From an uncultured Kiritimatiellota bacterium (GTDB lineage Bacteria; Verrucomicrobiota; Kiritimatiellia; RFP12; DVOR01): a stretch of DNA of 64,000 bases. Where the stretch lies: contig CALXOF010000002.1 of the NCBI GenBank assembly GCA_944389945.1, positions 1-64,000 of the forward strand, given 5' to 3'. The notes below the pieces were generated by a model. The model searched no databases. It saw only the letters and a program-made list of their open reading frames with translations, and was not told the DNA's origin. The position numbers were made by a program, and so were the translations under genes. Position 1 is the stretch's first letter, and every line of letters begins with the position of its first letter. Of this stretch, positions 60,762-64,000 are shown piece by piece.

Positions 60762-62896
60762 TGCGCACCAAAGAAGCGGAAGAGCCGCGGGCCCAGATCT
60801 CCGTCTGTATTGACGGGCACATGAGGACCGCCGCGCAGGTCAATGTAATCCGAAAGAATATGCAACGACTCGCGGAAGACCGGATCGTTTTCGACGGTAG
60901 GCCCCTCTTTGCGGTCCTTGGCAGAACCGCCACGCATGGCCTCTTCTTGGAGCTTTTCCATGGCCCGTTCGGCACGCATCCGCTCCAAGCGCTTGTCCTT
61001 ATTGAGGGTAACAGATTCCTCGGCATTGGCCTTACGCACATGGGCGATGAGCTGTTGCGAGGCCTGATACTGCACGTCCGCGGCAAGGCGCTTGTCCGAG
61101 GCCTCCTTAAGGCGCGGCAGGAAGGGCTTGAGGTCGGCGGTCTGCGCGTAGTAGGCGGGCGGGATTTCCGTGTAAGGCAACGCACCGGGAAGTTGATCCT
61201 CGCCCAAGTCAAGCGCATCATAGATGGACGGCAAAACGATATCAGGGATGACACCGCGGAGTTGCGTGGTGCCGCCATTGATGCGGAAGAAGCACGCGGA
61301 GGTAACGCGGTCCGCGCCGTAAACCGTGTTGTCGCCCAGTCCCATAACGGTCTGCACGGTGCCCTTGCCATGGGTCTTGGAATCCCCAACAACAATGGCC
61401 CGGCCATAATCTTGCAAGACGGAGGCGACAATCTCGGAGGCGGAGGCGGAATTGCGATTGACAAGCACAAGGATGGGCTTGCGGAAGGCGACCCGCCCCT
61501 GCGCGGGCAACGTCTGAATACGGGAGCGATCCCGCACTTGGACGGCAGGGCCGGTGACAAAAAGCCCGGTCATGGAGAGCGCTTCGGCAAGGGAGCCGCC
61601 GCCATTGTTGCGCAGATCGATAACGAGTCCATCGACGTGCTCGGCGTTGAAGTCCTGGATAAAGCGAAGCAAGTCACGCGTCATGGAGCGGGAATCCGCG
61701 CCGTCATCGCCGCCGACCACGCCTGCATAGAAGGTGGGAATGCGGACGTAACCCAGCTTGCGAACCGCGCCGGACGGCAGAGTGAGTGACTCCACGCGGC
61801 CGGAGACGGCCTGCTCCTCAAGCTTAATCTCATCACGCACCAAGTCGACAATCTTCGTACGCGACCCCGACTTGTCCGAAGCGGGAATCACGCGCAGGAC
61901 GACCTTACTTCCCTTGGGTCCACGAATCTTGCGAACGGTCCGAGAAAGCGGCTTGTGGCGGATGTCCTCAATGGGGCCATCGCCTTGGCCAACGCCAATG
62001 ATGCGGTCGCCCTCCTGCAAACGGATGTCACGGGTGTCACGCGCGGCAGGGCCGCCGGACATCAGCTCGGCGACGAGCACTGTGCCATCGTCATAACGCA
62101 ACGTTGCGCCGATACCGCACAGCGTCAGATTCATCTCCATGCTGAAGTCCTCGAAGTTCATCGGGGACATATAGTCAGTGTGCGGGTCGTAGGCAGTGGC
62201 GACAGCCGAAAGATAACGTTGGAGGACGGTCTCGGAATCCATCTCTCCGTAGGCATCGCGAAGGGCCGCATACCGCTTGGAAAGGATGACGGGAACGGGC
62301 TCATTGAGGTCCTCGTCCATGTAGTCTGGCTCTTCTTCCGCTTCGGCATCGTCCATCTCGGCCTCTTCGGCGTCCAGTTGCTTGGCGAGCGTAAGCGCAA
62401 GATATTCGTTCTTGAGTGCAGTCCGCCAAAGCGTGCGTTGCTCGTCTCGGTTGGCCGGGCGCTCCGCCTTGCGACGCTTCCACACGTAAACATCGTCTCC
62501 CGTGAAGTCAAAGGGTTCGGGTTCTTTGAGGATGGTCTCCACAAAGTCACACCGCTCCAAGAGTCGCTCCCGGACGAGCTGCATCAGATCATAGCCAAAG
62601 GACAAATCCCCGCGCGCAATCATATCGTCGATCTGCGTCTTCTTGGATTCAATCTTTGCAAGGTCCTCCTGCGTGAGCAACGTATGGTCGAAGTCAAGGG
62701 AGTCCACCAAATTGGTCCACGCAATGGCGGAAAGCCGGTCGTCAAATCGTTCCCCGGAGAGATGGTACAACCCCAATTGACGCGTCACACGGCGCGCAAT
62801 CTCCGGATAAACGGGCTCCGGCGCGATGGAGGTGACTTCCGCAAAGAGGGCAAGGGGAAGAAGGGCTAAAAGCAGGGAAAGCAAACGCTTCGTCAT
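60758..62896 (-). CDS. prc: Carboxy-terminal (tail-specific) processing protease, S41 family
   Basis: 712 aa with a signal peptide (about 1-19). An N-terminal domain (about 30-250) precedes a PDZ domain (about 255-345, LCGIGATLRYDDG, LQEGDRIIGVG) and an S41 protease domain. The serine is in NRNSASASE (481-488) and the lysine near K511 (THGKGTVQ). A DUF3340-like tail follows (about 590-690). It degrades or trims periplasmic proteins. It shares the operon with NERD and dxs genes. Confidence 0.94.
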   Translation of the reverse strand: MTKRLLSLLLALLPLALFAEVTSIAPEPVYPEIARRVTRQLGLYHLSGERFDDRLSAIAWTNLVDSLDFDHTLLTQEDLAKIESKKTQIDDMIARGDLSFGYDLMQLVRERLLERCDFVETILKEPEPFDFTGDDVYVWKRRKAERPANRDEQRTLWRTALKNEYLALTLAKQLDAEEAEMDDAEAEEEPDYMDEDLNEPVPVILSKRYAALRDAYGEMDSETVLQRYLSAVATAYDPHTDYMSPMNFEDFSMEMNLTLCGIGATLRYDDGTVLVAELMSGGPAARDTRDIRLQEGDRIIGVGQGDGPIEDIRHKPLSRTVRKIRGPKGSKVVLRVIPASDKSGSRTKIVDLVRDEIKLEEQAVSGRVESLTLPSGAVRKLGYVRIPTFYAGVVGGDDGADSRSMTRDLLRFIQDFNAEHVDGLVIDLRNNGGGSLAEALSMTGLFVTGPAVQVRDRSRIQTLPAQGRVAFRKPILVLVNRNSASASEIVASVLQDYGRAIVVGDSKTHGKGTVQTVMGLGDNTVYGADRVTSACFFRINGGTTQLRGVIPDIVLPSIYDALDLGEDQLPGALPYTEIPPAYYAQTADLKPFLPRLKEASDKRLAADVQYQASQQLIAHVRKANAEESVTLNKDKRLERMRAERAMEKLQEEAMRGGSAKDRKEGPTVENDPVFRESLHILSDYIDLRGGPHVPVNTDGDLGPRLFRFFGAQ

Positions 62897-62899
62897 AAA

Positions 62900-63613
62900 T
62901 CACAATCCTTCCGTAATCGTAAGCGACCCCAACCGTGCCACGCAACGGGCAACGGCGGCGGCATCAAGTTCCGCGGGGCCAAGGGAAATGGCCGAAACCA
63001 AGTCAAGATAGGAGCAAACAAAGACCTCATCCGCCTGGGTGGAGGCATCGGCAAACTGCGGCCCAGCAAAACAGAGCACGCCATGCAGAACCTCCGGACG
63101 CACCTCCAACGCACGGGCGATGGCATTTACGGCGCGCCGCACCTGCTCCACCGGCGAATACGCCAACGGACGCCCATTGGCCAAAATCTGCGCACCGGCC
63201 ACGGAGACCTCGCCGCTCCAGTGCTTTGTCTCGATGATAAAGACGCCCTGCGGCCCAACGGCCACATGGTCCACATCCCGCCCATCAGGCAACAAGACGC
63301 CGTTGAGAATCGTCCATGCGGCCGGCAGATGGGCCAGCTCGCCGGCCACCATCTCCTCACCCCGTGCGCCCTTGAAATACCCATACACCAAGGCCGGCTG
63401 ACGGCGACAGTAAAGCAAAAACCCAAAGAGGGCCATCGCCAAAAGGATGACGCCAATCCACCACGGCAAGACCCCCACCCCGCCGATTGCCAACCCGATG
63501 CCAATGCCGAAGACAACGCCAAAACAGGCAATCGGCACCAACACGCGCCGCAATCCCCTTCGGCGCGCGGCGTCTCCAGGGACACCTTTCATCGTTGCTC
63601 GAGAACGTGCCAT
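62900..63613 (-). CDS. NERD-domain membrane protein
   Basis: 237 aa. Two N-terminal membrane helices (about 22-66) are followed by a NERD domain (about 80-190): GARGEEMVAGELAHLP, WTILNGVLLPDGRDVDHVAVGPQGVFIIETKHWSG. The D-x..ExK pattern (DVDHV, IIETKH) resembles the active site of restriction-type nucleases. NERD proteins are linked to DNA processing, but function is unknown. It lies 3 bp before prc. Confidence 0.85.
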   Translation of the reverse strand: MARSRATMKGVPGDAARRRGLRRVLVPIACFGVVFGIGIGLAIGGVGVLPWWIGVILLAMALFGFLLYCRRQPALVYGYFKGARGEEMVAGELAHLPAAWTILNGVLLPDGRDVDHVAVGPQGVFIIETKHWSGEVSVAGAQILANGRPLAYSPVEQVRRAVNAIARALEVRPEVLHGVLCFAGPQFADASTQADEVFVCSYLDLVSAISLGPAELDAAAVARCVARLGSLTITEGL

Positions 63614-63625
63614 GCAATTCTCCCT

Positions 63626-64000
63626 TTAAGGCAACCGCCTGAACAATATCACAGACACCACGGCAAAAACAAGGCAGGGCAACGCCACGGCCAACGCCGG
63701 CTTGATGATGTCGATATTGGAAAGAAACATCGAGAAGAAGGTCACCGCATAGTAGCCGATGAAAAGCCCGATGGCCAGCAGAATGCCGCGAAAGACCGAC
63801 TGACGGCCCGAGGCGATCCCCGCCGGGATGGCGAAGAGGGTCACCAACACGATGGCAAAGGGCGCCGCAAAATGGTTGTACGTCGCGTACGAGTCCTTGT
63901 TCTTATCCTCGGTGGTCATGCCGCTTTGCTCGCGCGTCTTGCGGTTGGCTTTGCGGTCAGCGAAAGAGGCAAGCGTGATGTCAAAGTTCTGCGCCACAAT
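63626..64000 (-). CDS. LptF/LptG-type LPS export permease, C-terminal part
   Basis: About 125 residues of the 3' end; the gene continues beyond the window, so the start is not visible. The end has YNHFAAPFAIVLVTLFAIPAGIASGRQSVFRGILLAIGLFIGYY and two further hydrophobic helices, matching the C-terminus of YjgP/YjgQ permeases. LptF and LptG form the inner-membrane part of the LPS export bridge. Which of the two it is cannot be told. Confidence 0.82.
   Translation of the reverse strand: MVAQNFDITLASFADRKANRKTREQSGMTTEDKNKDSYATYNHFAAPFAIVLVTLFAIPAGIASGRQSVFRGILLAIGLFIGYYAVTFFSMFLSNIDIIKPALAVALPCLVFAVVSVILFRRLP

Overview
The window is GC-rich (roughly 60-65% by eye), densely coded DNA from a Gram-negative bacterium. 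It carries lpxD, an LptF/LptG-type permease, PSD/PssA phospholipid synthesis, a sigma-54 regulator, an ECF sigma factor paired with a Ser/Thr kinase, an FGE-fold protein and many signal-peptide proteins. That mix suits the PVC superphylum, perhaps Verrucomicrobiota/Kiritimatiellota; this placement is inferred from gene content only. No rRNA, CRISPR array, transposase or prophage was seen. One tRNA gene, tRNA-Arg(CCU), is present.

Layout. 1-5891: minus-strand operon of a DUF2723 membrane protein, fmt and ppaC. 5950-7287: serC and a small DUF3467-like gene. 7460-10159: a less GC-rich pair, a Wzx-type flippase and a GT2 glycosyltransferase. 10206-13437: an overlapping operon of a PAS histidine kinase, a sigma-54 response regulator and a secreted protein with eight CxxCxGxG motifs. 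13445-15768: lepA and a DUF212 protein on the minus strand. 16181-18709: clpB behind a textbook sigma-54 promoter. 18770-24049: minus-strand kinase, ECF sigma factor, metallo-hydrolase, FGE-fold protein and miaB. 24147-31392: an antiporter with an EIIA domain, two uncharacterised proteins, a VTT-domain protein and an acyltransferase. 31782-46546: plus-strand genes purL, a transglutaminase-like protein, a MATE protein, psd, pssA, acn, an Arg-rich zinc-finger protein, lpxD, a 43-codon ORF, aroC and tatD. 46557-55796: minus-strand GT-C-like protein, pcnB, a secreted transglutaminase-like protein and a MacAB-like transporter. 55816-64000: tRNA-Arg, then the run lptF/G-NERD-prc-dxs-mutL-SPFH.

Three patterns stand out beyond the genes. 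(1) Six intergenic loci carry tandem arrays of about 22-24 bp units, each centred on a palindrome such as ACCCTATAAGGGT, ACCACTATAGTGGT or ACCCTTAAGGGT. They end in a (G)ACCCTTCTGG or ACCTTTGG element, and at two loci the flank opposite is its rough inverse. The cores differ between units yet stay nearly symmetric. I know of no described family that matches. (2) Many promoters have an extended -10 (TGnTAnnnT). In seven cases the -10 ends only 6-10 bp before the ATG, so the mRNAs should be nearly leaderless. (3) clpB has a perfect sigma-54 promoter with a cluster of TGGCAC half-sites upstream, 3.5 kb from an operon encoding a sigma-54 activator and a DnaJ-zinc-finger-like secreted protein. A possible structured RNA lies at 48491-48645, and a G9 tract sits inside the start of a membrane-protein gene at 48242-48250.
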